47,161 nucleotides of DNA from Nemertoderma westbladi (taxonomy: Eukaryota; Xenacoelomorpha; Nemertodermatida; Nemertodermatidae): assembly GCA_032718475.1 (NCBI GenBank), contig JAUCBJ010005610.1, forward strand, positions 1 through 47,161. The letters run 5' to 3'. This document shows positions 23,001 to 38,000 of the stretch, piece by piece. How positions within the stretch are numbered: position 1 is the stretch's first letter; each line of letters opens with the position of its first letter. The notes under the pieces were generated by a model. It was not told where the DNA came from, searched no databases, and saw nothing but the letters and a program-made list of their open reading frames with translations. The position numbers were made by a program, and so were the translations under genes.

Positions 23001-26000
23001 CCCCAAGAAAAACAACTCGCTCTTTCTGGGGTTAATCATCAGCCCAAGTTTCCTCCCATCATCTATCAACCTTGAGAGGTCCCTCAGCACAACCCGATGG
23101 TCATCAGCTAGGTTTCCATCGTCCAGGTACCAGACATTGAAAGCCGATTCCAATGCCTGGATGGTTGGGTTTTCTGTGTCTCCGAACAGCTGCGGGCCAT
23201 CTGTGTCCCCTTGTTGTACGCCCTCGTCAGAGAGTAGGACTTGGTCACCATTAAGGAGAAAGGTTGCCTCCCCATTATTAATTGGTTTACGGGATTTACT
23301 CGGATGGCCTAACCCATTATAAGAGCGTAGATAATTAGTGACAAATAGTGTATAGTGTTGATGATTTCTTTTACAGAGATTTGCATTAAAATTTAGATAA
23401 AAAATGTTTAAGAATAGTATGGCGAAAAATAACTTAGATTAATAACTAATTATTAATGAACACGTCCCATAGCATGTTATGGATTAACTTTTTATTTGTG
23501 ACCCTGTATTGACGCCGTTTATTTATTATAGCTGGTGATTCTTGGAATATTAGTAAAATTTTATTAAGGATTTATACCTACAGTACCTACAGTATTTAGT
23601 TACTATTCTTTAAATAGATCTGTTAGAGCTTTAGATCTGTTCTTTTAAAGAAAACTTTCTTTAAAGAAAGTTGTCATTGAGGTATATACTTGATGTACTT
23701 ATGCTTTGTCAGATTTGACTAATGCACTATTGCACTACTATTGAGAGTCTTTTCAATTAATTTGTTCCCATTACTTACTACTTATATCCTTTATTATTAA
23801 TGTAATACGACGCCAGCCACTGAGTACACAGTGCACAATAAAATTCGGCTTCCAGCCATGGTTTAAGATCTCTGAACAATTGGTACAACTTAGTAGTTTA
23901 CGCCCAACCCAAACCGAGTTCTATCGGTTTTTCCCATATAACTTGTACTAATTATTATAGGCGTCGCTCTCAACAATTGTTTCAAAAAGCCAAAACATGG
24001 CAGTCATCATCCTTCAGGTAACTAACCGCTTCAGCTGCTATTGATGTTTTCAATTTCATGTCGCGATATTTATATCCATAGAACATATTTAGTTTAGATT
24101 CGAATATCTGACTGTCCATTTTTCACAACCATTGTAGTCTATAATACACTGGTGTTTCAACAAAGAATCCAAAAGGCAATTGGTTTCAAATATTAATACA
24201 TTCCATTTATTATTCGAGTCCAAGTAAGAATTAGGTTAGTTATTGATAATAATAAAAAATAATAAGTTATATTGTTGAGGTGTTCCATACAATTATATAA
24301 TTATCCCTAACCAATCCCTAACCACCATAGCCACATGCAAGTATGCAAGAGGGTTGTGTATTTATTATTAAACTACTATATTACAGGTATAAGGTATATA
24401 CAGGAGATTAAAATTGTTTTAATTTAACCGTTGAAAGATTTAATGTTAATTTTTAAATTTCATGCATGTTCATTCATGTCTCAGTCGAGTGCAAGCCAAG
24501 AGGAATAATTGCAAATTACTTTTTAATATAATGAAAATTATATTTTTTACGTATATCATCATTGAATGGTATCGGGCTCATTTTCATTATTTAGTTCCTA
24601 TATTGTTTCCCCTAATTAATCTACTTTAGTTTACTGTTTTGGTTAGGAAATCCCCTGAAACCTGTCCCTTAAGCCCCTGAAACCTGCCCCTTTCCCTTGC
24701 TCACTAAATAAAATTATATAATAGCTAAATGTTGCTCACTAAAGCTATAACCACTATTGGGAATAGTGCGCGTAATGTAATAGGGTTGGTGCGCGAAAAA
24801 AATTTGTGCTAGAAACAATTGAATAAGGGGTAACAAGGTGCCCTGAATCGAGTGGCGGGGTGTGTTTTTTGGGAGACGAGGAAACGGTCGAAATGGCTGG
24901 TTTAAGTATGCGCGGGTAGACATTTTCAAAATCGTCTGTGATTGGCTACTGAAGATTTGACGTCACTACAAAGTGCTTGCGCGTCTTTTGACACTACAAC
25001 TAATTATATTAATGATGCAGAAGAGGAACTTTCATAAAATGCTGTTTCAAGCAGTATTTCGAGCAGGCATACTTCAGTACTGCAATAGGCTGATAGGGCT
25101 GAGTGCCTGCATACACTAGTCAGGCAATCTGCCGAATTTGGAATTGTGAACAGCATTTTATCAATCTTTATCATCATGAATAAAATTAATTGTTGTGTCA
25201 AAAGACGCGCAAGATTCTCCGGGTTTAATTATAGAATTATTGAGATTCAATGTTTATTTGAATGGGTCGAAAATCACTACCCATAGAACCAAGATAAGAA
25301 TTTATTAGAGCACTTTGTATTGACGTCAAATCTGTAACAGCCAATCACATCCAATTTTCATAAATGGCTTCCCGGGCTTTCTTAAACCCGCCATTTCTCA
25401 AACCCGTTTCTTCGTGTTTTTACAAAACCACCCCGCCTTGTTGCGCAGATGCACAGCAACCCTATTTAGATCGATTCTAAATACCCCCTTATGTATTGAC
25501 GTATTGTACACTATGTAATGTATGTATACTAACCCCACTATGTCAACTAACCCCACTGTGTATTGTACAATAACCCCACTATGTCCACTGACCCCTCTAT
25601 GCCACTACGTACGTCGTACACTAACCCATCTCTGTATTCTGCCCATGAACGTTGAGCACTCCTGTTGACACTATTGACTGATTATAACTCCAAGGTTAGT
25701 TTTCTCTTTACGCGGTGCTTATTGCTACAGCTCTTAAGTCTCCGTCTGCCTGTAGACGTCTTTTAGTATTATAGGTATTAGATAGCCTTGATATCTGCGC
25801 TATTTTTCTGTCGGTCGAGTTGTCTGATCATTCAATCCTTAATTAAAATAATCTTGGCAGACACCAGTCTTCCGCTAGAGTGCGAGATCAAGAGAGCTGC
25901 GAGTGCGCTAGCTGAGTGCTGCTTAGTGATGCGTGAATGCAGCGTACGTGGTATTTCTATACGCTTATAGATTATCATTATATTTTTCATGTGAAATGTA

Positions 26001-29000
26001 AAACTGTACATTTCACTAATCATCATATTTTATTGGCTGGTTTATGTCATCATTCATTAAATGCGTCACTTTGTTTGTTCGTTAACAGTAAGAGGTCGTC
26101 GGTTGTATTATGTTTACCCTCGAATACCTATGGGAATTTACCCAGAATGGCTTATCCCCAATTTTTGGTGCTGACACAATGCAACCTCTCAGGGATCGAT
26201 TTAGACCATTAGAACATGATTTGAGTGTTATTTTGTACTCAAGTCAAATGGTGACACTTGGTCAACCTTGGATACTTGGTGATACTTGGTACCCACACTA
26301 AATTGATGATTGGGGATTCATATGATGTAGGATCTTTACAATAGGACTACCAGAAATTAGTCATCATCGCCATTGATTTACCAACACGTCATTCAATTAA
26401 TTTATATTATGTAACGCAAAATTTAATAATCGTCTGGTAAATATTACATAAAGCAGGATTAATTTTCGTTATAAGTATCACGCTGTTGGGCTGATGGTTA
26501 CATTCTTACATTCGTTCAACTCGTACTTTCAAAATATTTGATTAATATAATGGATTATTAAATTTAATCATATTATTTTGAATTATTAAGTTTTGGGTTT
26601 TACATTGTTTATTTAAAATAATGCTAACCCGACTAATATATATTAAGTAAATCACTATCTTTGATAAAAAAATTTTTCGAATTCAGAAACGTATCTTATG
26701 TGGTTTCTCTATGGAGAAATAAATATTAAGCTAATATTACTAAATCATTTCTTAAGTATTGTGTTTAATATCAATGTATTAACACCAAACAATGGTATAC
26801 CTGCATGTTTTATTGGCGCCTACCCTACAGTACAACCCTACCTTCTAAATTCTTGGCCTAGTCCGTTTTGTAGTTTGCGGCCGGGTCATTGTATGAATGT
26901 ACGTGTATCTTTCAAATATATGTGTTTAATGTATAATTCAGTATAATGTATATTGCTTTAACAGCTAACCATTCCAGCCGGTCAGTCCATTCAACCCTGC
27001 CCACACAGCAAGCCTACCCGTTACACATGGATCCCGGATCCTGTCTGACTTCCGGATCCATGATCCCAAGTAACATAAGACATCCAGATGCTAAAGCACA
27101 CCATCCTTAGAGCTTATGCTCATACCATGTGACACATTTACTGTCGAAGTTAACTATCAAATTTGTAGTCTTACACACATACAGACAGGCAGACTGGAGG
27201 TTGGACCCGTTTGACCCGAACTATAATCTGTTTGTAGGGGTCACTTTTTACCTCATGGCTCGCTCCACAATAATAATTATTTGATTTGTTTTAGGTCCCG
27301 TTGCCAGTAAAATATCCAAGGCTGCAAGTCTAGAGCAATTGGACGAGGTTAGAAAGAAGCCATCTAGCGGCGGAGGATGGCATCCCTTCTCCCGTATGAA
27401 GGTGAGTGAGTGGATTGGGCTATTTTGTTGTTCAGAATGTAGGTCAATAAAAATAATTTCCAAAAAAGCATTCGGTGGCCTAAATTAATTACAGTAACTT
27501 ATTTCCGTATCAATATCATTTCGTACCTAATTGAAGTTAATTAATTGACTTTCCAATGGTACCGGTACCATAAACTCTCGTTTTCTTGGGATTTCGTGTT
27601 TTAAACAAGTAAACGTATTCATTAAATTAAAACGATTAAATTAACGCCTATTCTCAATCAACGGAGTAAAGTCAAACCTTGCCGAAATAATAAAAATTTA
27701 AATAGTAATAATATAATAAAATACTTGTGAGAGCCAAAGAGTTCAGCTACATGGCCTACACTTTAACACTTCATTTTTTTTACACTATCATATTAAATAT
27801 ACCGTGCGAGCTCTTTAAGCTTAACCTAGCAATTCCCTACTGTAAGAAATGTCAAATGTACATTCGCCAAATGTCAATATGTGCACGATCTCGTCGGATT
27901 CCGATTGGCCCACACCCGCCCAGGTGTGTCCGCTTGGTTCTTCAGCAGTAAACCAACTTGGTCAGGTCAGATCCAAACATTCACAGGAGACCACCACATG
28001 GCGCGCTATATGATATGAAGTACCGTGCAGACAGTGATGTTGGACTATCATCATTATCTGTGGCACTGTGGGACATGCTGCGGACTCACACTCTACTAGG
28101 GACATGCTGCGAACACACACTCTACTAGGGATATGCTGCGGACACACCCTCTACTAGGGACATGCTGCGGACACACACTCTACTAGGGACATGCTGCGGA
28201 CACACTCTACTAGGGACATGCTGCGGACACACCCTCTAGGGATATGCTGCGGACACACACTCTACTAGGGACATGCTGCGGACACACCTTCTACTAGGGA
28301 CATGCTGCGGACACACCCTCTACTAGGAACATGCTGCGGACACACACTCTACTAGTGACATGCTGCGGACACACCCTCTACTAGGGACATGCTGCGGACA
28401 CACCCTCTACTAGGGACATGCTGCGGACACACACTCTACTAGGGACATGCTGCGGACACACCCTCTACTAGGGACATGCTGCGGACACACCCTCTACTAG
28501 GGACATGCTGCGGACACACCCTCTACTAGGGACATGCTGCGGACACACTCTCTACTAGGGACATGCTGCGGACACACACTCTACTAGGGACATGCTGCGG
28601 ACACACCCTCTACTAGGGACATGCTGCGGACACACCCTCTACTAGGGACATGCTGCGGACACACCCTCTACTAGGGACATGCTGCGGACACACCCTCTAC
28701 TAGGGACATGCTGGGACACACCCTCTACACTCTCCTCAACCCGTGACATAATTTATGAAGCGGATCGCCTCTCATCCGGTATCAAAATACTAATGATTGC
28801 TTTAAATTTCTTAAGTTTAATTTTTTTATACTTCCTCCATGCGTTAATGAAGGATCAGTTAAAGGTTTGTTCATTACCTACCCTACCCTCTCACTGTGTA
28901 TATAACTGTCAGCGAAAGCATGTTACGCACTCACCACACTTTCCTTGGTTAAAGTATATCGTTTTGGCAAGGCACTACTAAATATGTATAAAGTATGATA

Positions 29001-32000
29001 CACTTTAGGAAGGGCATGGCATGAGTTTATTTTTTATATTTATCATAATATGCTATAATATTAATTTATCACTGTAACAAAAATGGGCTACCAGATTTGC
29101 AATACCATACCGGTAGAGTCCGAATTAGTAGCCACTTATTGTTAGCAATATATTATATTGGTTGGGGACAGACCAGACATATGGTATAGAGGTGTAGTAG
29201 ATGTATGTGGTGAAGATATAGATGAAGTTATTTAGAGATTGGAGGAAGATGGTGGTGAAGGTATAGTAGATTTAAGTAGAGTAGTATAGTAGAAGGTATA
29301 GTATTTGTGAAGCTGAAGATGAACTGATGCCCGTATTCGGGTGTAAATTACCGCCCGCAAAATTTGACCGGTTAAATATGTAAGAATGTCGTCTGTCAAT
29401 ATACAGGGTGTTCCACAAAATTTGACACGTTTTTGTTTTTTAATAACTTTGCGCGATCTCAACCTAATTTCCTAGTTTTGGTGGCAATTTGAAGCCAAAA
29501 GATAAACTTAAACTTTGGTTTGGGTATGGAATATTTTAGTTGCTATGGTAACATACATTATTCACACTAACACTTCTTCTGAAAAATAGTATGAAATGTT
29601 CTCAGATAATTTATGAGGGAGATGTTGAATATAAGACAAATTTTAAATATTGATCTAAATTAAGTATTAGTGAAGTCATAATAACAATCTAAATTTATTT
29701 ATTCTAGACAACATCATCACTATCTGTAGCTTTAAGTGTGTTTTAATTGTGCATTTGTTACATATTGGTACATGTGTTGCATATTGGTTGTCTACTGTTA
29801 TTGATGTCTTCATGGTTAGGCCTACAGTTACTACATAATTACAGCATATAAACTTTTTTGGTTACATTTAGATGTCAATAACTAATATGTTTTCTGGAGA
29901 TCAGAAAGTTTTCATCATAAGTAAGTTTTTTGAGCTGAAATCTGCAAAACTTGTATCACTACAGTATTCCCATAAATATCCTGGAGAAAGGCGACCTGAC
30001 CTACAAGGAAAGACATATCTAGGATTGTCATTAAATTTCGAAACAAAAAAACGCTTTTGCGTAAGAAAGGTTCCGGTAGACTGCCCCTTAGTGAAAATGT
30101 TGTTAATAATATTGGCCAATATTTAACCGCACACCCAGAAACCTCATTACGTAGAGCATCATTGGCTCTAAATGTTAGTCTTGGATGTTTGCATAGGACT
30201 GCAAAGAATCTCCACTTTAGAGCTTACAAACTCCAAGTCGTTCATGGACTACAATCCTAAGATTATTCAACACGAGTAGAAGCCGCTTCTAAAATAGCAG
30301 AGTACCTCCATGATAAGGACCTGAGTAACGTGTTCTTCAGCGACGAGGCAACTTTTCATATCAACGGCCAAGTAAACAGATGGAATTGTAGGATTTGGGG
30401 AAAGGAGAATCCTCATTAAATTGTAGAAAGTTTAGGGATAGGCCTACCCCAAAGGTTACAGTGTGGGCTGCGATGTCCGAAACCAAACTAATTGGCCCCT
30501 ATTTCTTCCACCATTCTACTGTAAACAGCTTCTCTTACCTAGACTTGCTAAAGGACTACTTTGTTCCCCAGTTATAAAATCTCTCCACGACAATCTTCCA
30601 ACAAGACGGTGCACCACCCCACTGGGGCTTATTGGTAAGAGAGTTTCTCAATGAAAACTTTCAGGGACGATGGATCAGTCGAGATGCTCCTGTAAAGTGG
30701 CCGCCACGATCCCGCTACCAGACATGACTCCCTTCGATTTTAGTCTATGGGGGCATGTGAAGAATCTAGTGTACGTCCAGAATCTTCAAAATGTTGAGGA
30801 ACTGAAGACGGCAATTCGGGATGCCTTTAGTTCATTGTCCCAGGATTACTTCGCTAATTGCTTCAAGGAGATGCGCAGAAGACCGGATCACGTCCAGCAT
30901 ATTGGAGGAGGACATATTGAAGTGTATTAGTAGTAAATTATTATAATTAATTAAATTAAATTAGTATAAAGTAGTAGTAAACTAATTGTAAACTTACCCA
31001 ATATTAAACTATTTTAGCCCACTACCTATATGTTTCATTATTTCACTAATATGTGCAGTTTTATACCTTTATATTTATAGTAAAATTAAGTGGATAATCA
31101 AACTCTTGTTTTATATAGCAACATTAAGTTTCCATAGCAACTAAAACATGCCATACCCAAACCAAAGTTTAAGTTTATCTTTCGGCTTCCGATTGCCACC
31201 AAAACTAGGAAATTAGGTTGAGATCGCGCAAAGTTATTAAAAAACAAAAACATGTCATATTTTGTGGAACACCCTGTATATACCAACACGAAACCACAAA
31301 ACCATGCTAAGATTTTTGCTAGGGGAGTTTTCCTGGTCGCTGATTTCATTTCTGAGGTCAGAATTCACGTTTAATGAAATCTAGTTAGTCTGTTTATCTG
31401 TAGTTATAGGGGTTTGGTTTTCCTGGTCGCAGAATTAATTTTTAGTGTTCGATTTAACATTTGATGACTTCCAAATTGTCTGTTTCAATGCTGTCATATT
31501 TTAGCGGACAGACTGACAGGCATACAGACAGAAAAGACAAGGCCAAATTTTAATATTACATCAGAAATGAAGTCACGTACGAAGAGCACCCATATAGGGA
31601 ATTTTTTATTCTGACGGACAGGATGACAGTCATACGGACAGACAGCCATATCACGATATCCCCCTTAACGACACCATTGAACCAAAGGCTTAATGACGCG
31701 AAACCCTATAGGTTTTTGGTTTCTTCCGTGTCAGGCAGGTAACTCTCCATGAAATAAAACAACTGAAGGATCTTGTTATATGCAATGCACAATAATTAAT
31801 CACTGTTAAAAACAATTGAATGCAATCGCCTGATTTACTCGGTTTAGAACCCATAAATCTGCCCTACAGTATTATATTATGACCTATTACTCATCGTGTT
31901 GCTGGGTTTGACCCGAAAATTTAGCTTATTTTCTATGAATAGTTAGTTATATTATCTCGACACTCCCAACGTGTACAGAATATGTGAGGAGGGATGTTCT

Positions 32001-35000
32001 TATCTCAACAATTTAAAAATTTAGTTTTCGATTAGTTTTAAAGAGCAGCGCATTCCAAGGCCCCTTTGTAAAACTGAATCTCGAGCCTCCGAGAGTGTAG
32101 AGACTATGGTGTGACGTGGTGTTGTGATGTGACAGCAAACAACCTGTGTCGCTGTGTCGCTATGTGGTTCCTAATTATTAGGATCAACCCGCGCAACTCA
32201 TCAGATTTGTCGCCATCGAAAACAAACACACTTCTTCCCAAAAAAATGGCCCCAACGAAGGTTGATAATAACCCACTCCCTCCCATCTACGCGATCGATA
32301 TCATGGTTTGATTATAGAATTAACTTGCCGTTACCTCACCCATTCCTCTTAGTATCTGTCTCTACATACACAAGTAAGCTTGAATTAACACTGTTTTATC
32401 TGCATTGCCCACTATTATATTCCTATTGATTGCCATCTGGCGTTGCTTGCTGGTTCGTTTAGGGATTCCTATTTACCGTAATTTCCACGACTCTAGTTGG
32501 CTTTTATCCAATGCCGCCTAATTATGTGAAACTGAATCGAATTATTTGGGTTATTTATTTATTGTTAGGTACCGGTATAGGAATATATAGTTTACAGAGT
32601 GTTGCCTTTGTTTTAATTTGCTTTTACTTTACATAATATACGTTATACTACTAGTTATTTGTATAAAGTATATATTAAACTAAACAAAACATTATAAATT
32701 GTATATATAAACAAAAAACAGTTCTCATGTTGGTAGTAGTACGTTCCTCTACTGGGTGTTCTCATGTTGGTAATAGTACGTTTCTCTACTGGTCGTTCTC
32801 ATGTTGGTAGTAGTACGTTTCTCTATTGGGCGTTCTCACATTGGTAGTAGGACGTTTCTCTACTGGGCGTTCTCATGTTGGTAGTAGTACGTTTCTCTAC
32901 TGGGCGTTCTCATGTTGGTAGTAGTACGTTTCTCTACTGGGCGTTCTCATGTTGGTAGTAGTACGTTTCTGTACTGGTCGTTCTCACATTGGTAGTAGGG
33001 CGTTTCTCTATTGGGCGTTCTCATGTTGGTAGTAGTACGTTCCTCTACTGGGCGTTCTCACATTGGTAGTAGGACGTTTCTCTATTGGGCGTTCTCATGT
33101 TGGTAGTATTACATTTCTCTACTGGGCGTTCTCACATTGGTAGTAGTACGTTTCTCTACTGGGCGTTCTCATGTTGGTAGTAGTACGTTTGTCTACTGGG
33201 CGTTCTCACATTGGTAGTACTGTAGTACGTTTCTCTACTAGGCGTTCTCATGTTGGTAGTAGTACGTTTCTCTACTGGTCGTTCTCATGTTGGTAGTAGG
33301 ACGTTCCTCTACTGGGCGTTCTCACATTGGTAGTAGTACGTTTATCTACTGGGCGTTCTCATGTTGTTAGTATTACGTTTCTCTACTGGGCGTTCTCACA
33401 TTGGTAGTAGTACGTTTCTCTACTGGGCGTTCTCATGTTGGTAGTAGTACGTTTCTCTACTGGGTGTTCTCATGTTGGTAGTAGTACGTTTCTCTACTGG
33501 GCGTTCTCATGTTGGTAGTAGTACGTTTCTCTACTGGGCGTTCTCACATTGGTAGTAGTACGTTCCTCTACTGGGCGTTCTCATGTTGGTAGTAGTACGT
33601 TTCTCTACTGGGCGTTCTCATGTTGGTAGTAGTACGTTTCTCTACTGGGCGTTCTCATGTTGGTAGTAGTACGTTCCTCTACTGGGTGTTCTCATGTTGG
33701 TAGTAGGACGTTTCTCTACTGGACGTTCTCACATTGGTAGTAGGACGTTTCTCTACTGGGCGTTCTCATGTTGGTAGTAGTACGTTCCTCTTCTGGGCGT
33801 TCTCACATTGGTAGTAGTACGTTTCTCTACTGGGCGTTCTCATGTTGGTAGTAGTACGTTCCTCTTCTGGGCGTTCTCACATTGGTTGTAGTACGTTTCT
33901 CTACAGGGCGTTCTCATGTTGGTAGTAGTACGTTTCTCTACTGGGCGTTCTCACATTGGTTGTAGCACGTTCCTCTACTGGGCGTTCTCACATTGGGTGT
34001 AGTACGTTCCTCTACAGGGTGTTCTCATGTTGGTAGTAGTATGTTTCTCTACTGGGCGTTCTCACATTGGTAGTAGGACGTTTCTCTACTGAGCGTTCTC
34101 ATGTTGGTAGTAGTGCGTTCCTCTACAGGGCGTTCTCATGTTGGTAGTTGTACGTTTCTCTACTGGGCGTTCTCACATTGGTTGTAGTACGTTCCTCAAC
34201 AGGGCGTTATCATGTTGGTTACAGTAGTACGTTTCTCCACTGGGCGTTTTCATGTTGGTGGTAGGACGTTTCGCTACAGGGCGTTCTAATGTTGGTAGTA
34301 GTACGTTTCTCTACTGGGCGTTCTCACATTGGTAGTAGTACGTTTCTCTTCTGGGCGTTCTCATGTTGGTAGTAGTACGTTCCTCTTCTGGGCGTTCTCA
34401 TGTTGGTAGTAGCACGCTGCTCTACAGGGCGTTCTCATGTTGGTAGTAGTACGTTTCTCTACTGGGCGTTCTCATTTTGGTAGTAGGACGTTTCTCTACT
34501 GGGCGTTCTAATGTTGGTAGTATTACGTTTCTCTACTGGGTGTTCTCATGTTGGTACTAATACGTTTCTCTACTGGGCGTTCTCATGTTGGTAATAGTAC
34601 GTTTCTCTACTGGGCGTTCTAATGTTGGTAGTAGCACGCTGCTCTACAGGGCGTTCTCATGTTGGTAGTAGTACGTTTCTCTACTGGGCGTTCTCATTTT
34701 GGTAGTAGCACGCTGCTCTACAGGGCGTTCTCATGTTAGTAGTAGTACGTTTCTCTACTGGGCGTTCTCATTTTGGTAGTAGGACGTTTCTCTACTGGGT
34801 GTTCTAATGTTGGTAGTATTACGTTTCTCTACTGGGCGTTCTAATGTTGGTAGTAATACGTTTCTCTACCGAGCGTTCTCGTGTTGGTAGTAGTACGTTC
34901 CTCTACTGGGCGTTCTCATGTTGGTAGTAGCACGCTGCTCTACAGGGCGTTCTCATGTTGGTAATAGTACGTTTCTCTACCGAGCGTTCTCGTGTTGGTA

Positions 35001-38000
35001 GTAGTACGTTCCTCTACTGGGCGTTCTCATGTTGGTATTAGCACGCTGCTCTACAGGGCGTTCTCGTGTTGGTAGTAGTACGTTCCTCTACTGGGCGTTC
35101 TCATGTTGGTAGTAGTACGTTTCTCTACTGGGCGTTCTCATTTTGGTAGTAGGACGTTTCTCTACTGGGCGTTCTAATGTTGGTAGTATTACGTTTCTCT
35201 ACTGGGTGTTCTCATGTTGGTACTAATACGTTTCTCTACTGGGCGTTCTCATGTTGGTAATAGTATGTTTCTCTACTGGGCGTTCTAATGTTGGTAGTAG
35301 CACGCTGCTCTACAGGGCGTTCTCATGTTGGTAATAGTACGTTTCTCTACCGAGCGTTCTCGTGTTGGTAGTAGTACGTTCCTCTACTGGGCGTTCTCAT
35401 GTTGGTAGTAGCACGCTGCTCTACAGGGCGTTCTCATGTTGGTAGTAGTACGTTTCTCTACTGGGCGTTCTCATTTTGGTAGTAGTACGTTCCTCTTCTG
35501 GGCGTTCTCACATTGGTAGTAGTACGTTTCTCTATTGGGCGTTCTCATGTTGGTAGTAGTACGTTTCTCTACTGGGCGTTCTCATATTGGTAGTAGGACG
35601 TTCCTCTACTGGGCGTTCTCATGTTGGTAGTTGTACGTTTCTCTACTGGGCGTTCTCACATTGGTAGTAGGACGTTTCTCTACTGGGCGTTCTAATGTTG
35701 GTAGTATTACGTTTCTCTACTGGGTGTTCTCATGTTGGTACTAATACGTTTCTCTACTGGGCGTTCTCATGTTGGTAATAGTACGTTTCTCTACTGGGCG
35801 TTCTAATGTTGGTAGTAGCACGCTGCTCTACAGGGCGTTCTCATGTTGGTAGTAGTACGTTTCTCTACTGGGCGTTCTCATTTTGGTAGTAGCACGCTGC
35901 TCTACAGGGCGTTCTCATGTTGGTAGTAGTACGTTTCTCTACTGGGCGTTCTCATTTTGGTAGTAGGACGTTTCTCTACTGGGTGTTCTAATGTTGGTAG
36001 TATTACGTTTCTCTACTGGGCGTTCTAATGTTGGTAGTAGCACGCTGCTCTACAGGGCGTTCTCATGTTGGTAGTAGTACGTTTCTCTACTGGGCGTTCT
36101 CATTTTGGTAGTAGCACGCTGCTCTACAGGGCGTTCTCATGTTGGTAGTAGTACGTTTCTCTACTGGGCGTTCTCATTTTGGTAGTAGGACGTTTCTCTA
36201 CTGGGTGTTCTAATGTTGGTAGTATTACGTTTCTCTACTGGGTGTTCTCGTGTTGGTAGTAGTACGTTTCTCTACTGGGCGTTCTCACATTGGTAGTAGG
36301 GCGTTTCTCTACTGGGCGTTCTCATGTTGGTAGTAGTACGTTTCTGTACTGGGCGTTCTCATTTTGGTAGTAGGACGTTTCTCTACTGGGCGTTCTCATG
36401 TTGGTAATAGTACGTTTCTCTACCGAGCGTTCTCGTGTTGGTAGTAGTACGTTCCTCTACTGGGCGTTCTCATGTTGGTAGTAGCACGCTGCTCTACAGG
36501 GCGTTCTCATGTTGTTAGTATTACGTTTCTCTACTGGGCGTTCTCACATTGGTAGTAGTACGTTTCTCTACTGGGCGTTCTAATGTTGGTAGTATTACGT
36601 TTCTCTACTGGGCGTTCTCATGTTGGTACTAATACGTTTCTCTACTGGGCGTTCTCATGTTGGTAATAGTACGTTTCTCTACTGGTCGTTCTCATGTTGG
36701 TAGTAGTACGTTTCTCTACTGGGCGTTCTCATTTTGGTAGTAGGACGTTTCTCTACTGGGCGTTCTAATGTTGGTAGTATTACGTTTCTCTACTGGGTGT
36801 TCTCATGTTGGTACTAATACGTTTATCTACTGGGCATTCTCATGTTGGTAATAGTACGTTTCTCTACCGAGCGTTCTCGTGTTGGTAGTAGTACGTTCCT
36901 CTACTGGGCGTTCTCATTTTGGTAGTAGCACGCTGCTCTACAGGGCGTTCTCATGTTGTTAGTATTACGTTTCTCTACTGGGCGTTCTCACATTGGTAGT
37001 AGTACGTTTCTCTACTGGGCGTTCTAATGTTGGTAGTATTACGTTTCTCTACTGGGTGTTCTCATGTTGGTACTAATACGTTTCTCTACTGGGCGTTCTC
37101 ATGTTGGTAATAGTACGTTTCTCTACTGGTCGTTCTCATGTTGGTAGTAGTACGTTTCTCTACTGGGCGTTCTCATTTTGGTAGTAGGACGTTTCTCTAC
37201 TGGGCGTTCTCATGTTGGTAGTAGTGCGTTCCTCTACAGGGCGTTCTCATGTTGGTAGTTGTACGTTTCTCTACTGGGTGTTCTCATGTTGGTAGTAGGA
37301 CGTTTCTCTACTGGGCGTTCTCATGTTGGTAGTAGTACGTTTCTCTACTGGGCGTTCTCATTTTGGTAGTAGGACGTTTCTCTACTGGGCGTTCTCATGT
37401 TGGTAGTAGTGCGTTCCTCTACAGGGCGTTCTCATGTTGGTAGTTGTACGTTTCTCTACTGGGTGTTCTCATGTTGGTACTAATACGTTTCTCTACTGGG
37501 CGTTCTCATGTTGGTAATAGTACGTTTCTCTACCGAGCGTTCTCGTGTTGGTAGTAGTACGTTCCTCTACTGGGCGTTCTCATTTTGGTAGTAGCACGCT
37601 GCTCTACAGGGCGTTCTCATGTTGTTAGTATTACGTTTCTCTACTGGGCGTTCTCACATTGGTAGTAGTACGTTTCTCTACTGGGCGTTCTAATGTTGGT
37701 AGTATTACGTTTCTCTACTGGGTGTTCTCATGTTGGTACTAATACGTTTCTCTACTGGGCGTTCTCATGTTGGTAATAGTACGTTTCTCTACTGGTCGTT
37801 CTCATGTTGGTAGTAGTACGTTTCTCTACTGGGCGTTCTCATTTTGGTAGTAGGACGTTTCTCTACTGGGCGTTCTCATGTTGGTAGTAGTGCGTTCCTC
37901 TACAGGGCGTTCTAATGTTGGTAGTAGTACGTTTCTCTACTGGGTGTTCTAATGTTGGTAGTATTACGTTTCTCTACTGGGCGTTCTCATTTTGGTAGTA

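Noticed and set aside
21763-23322. Plus-strand ORFs over 21763-23322
   Set aside because: Shadows of the minus-strand reverse transcriptase, with no recognisable motifs.
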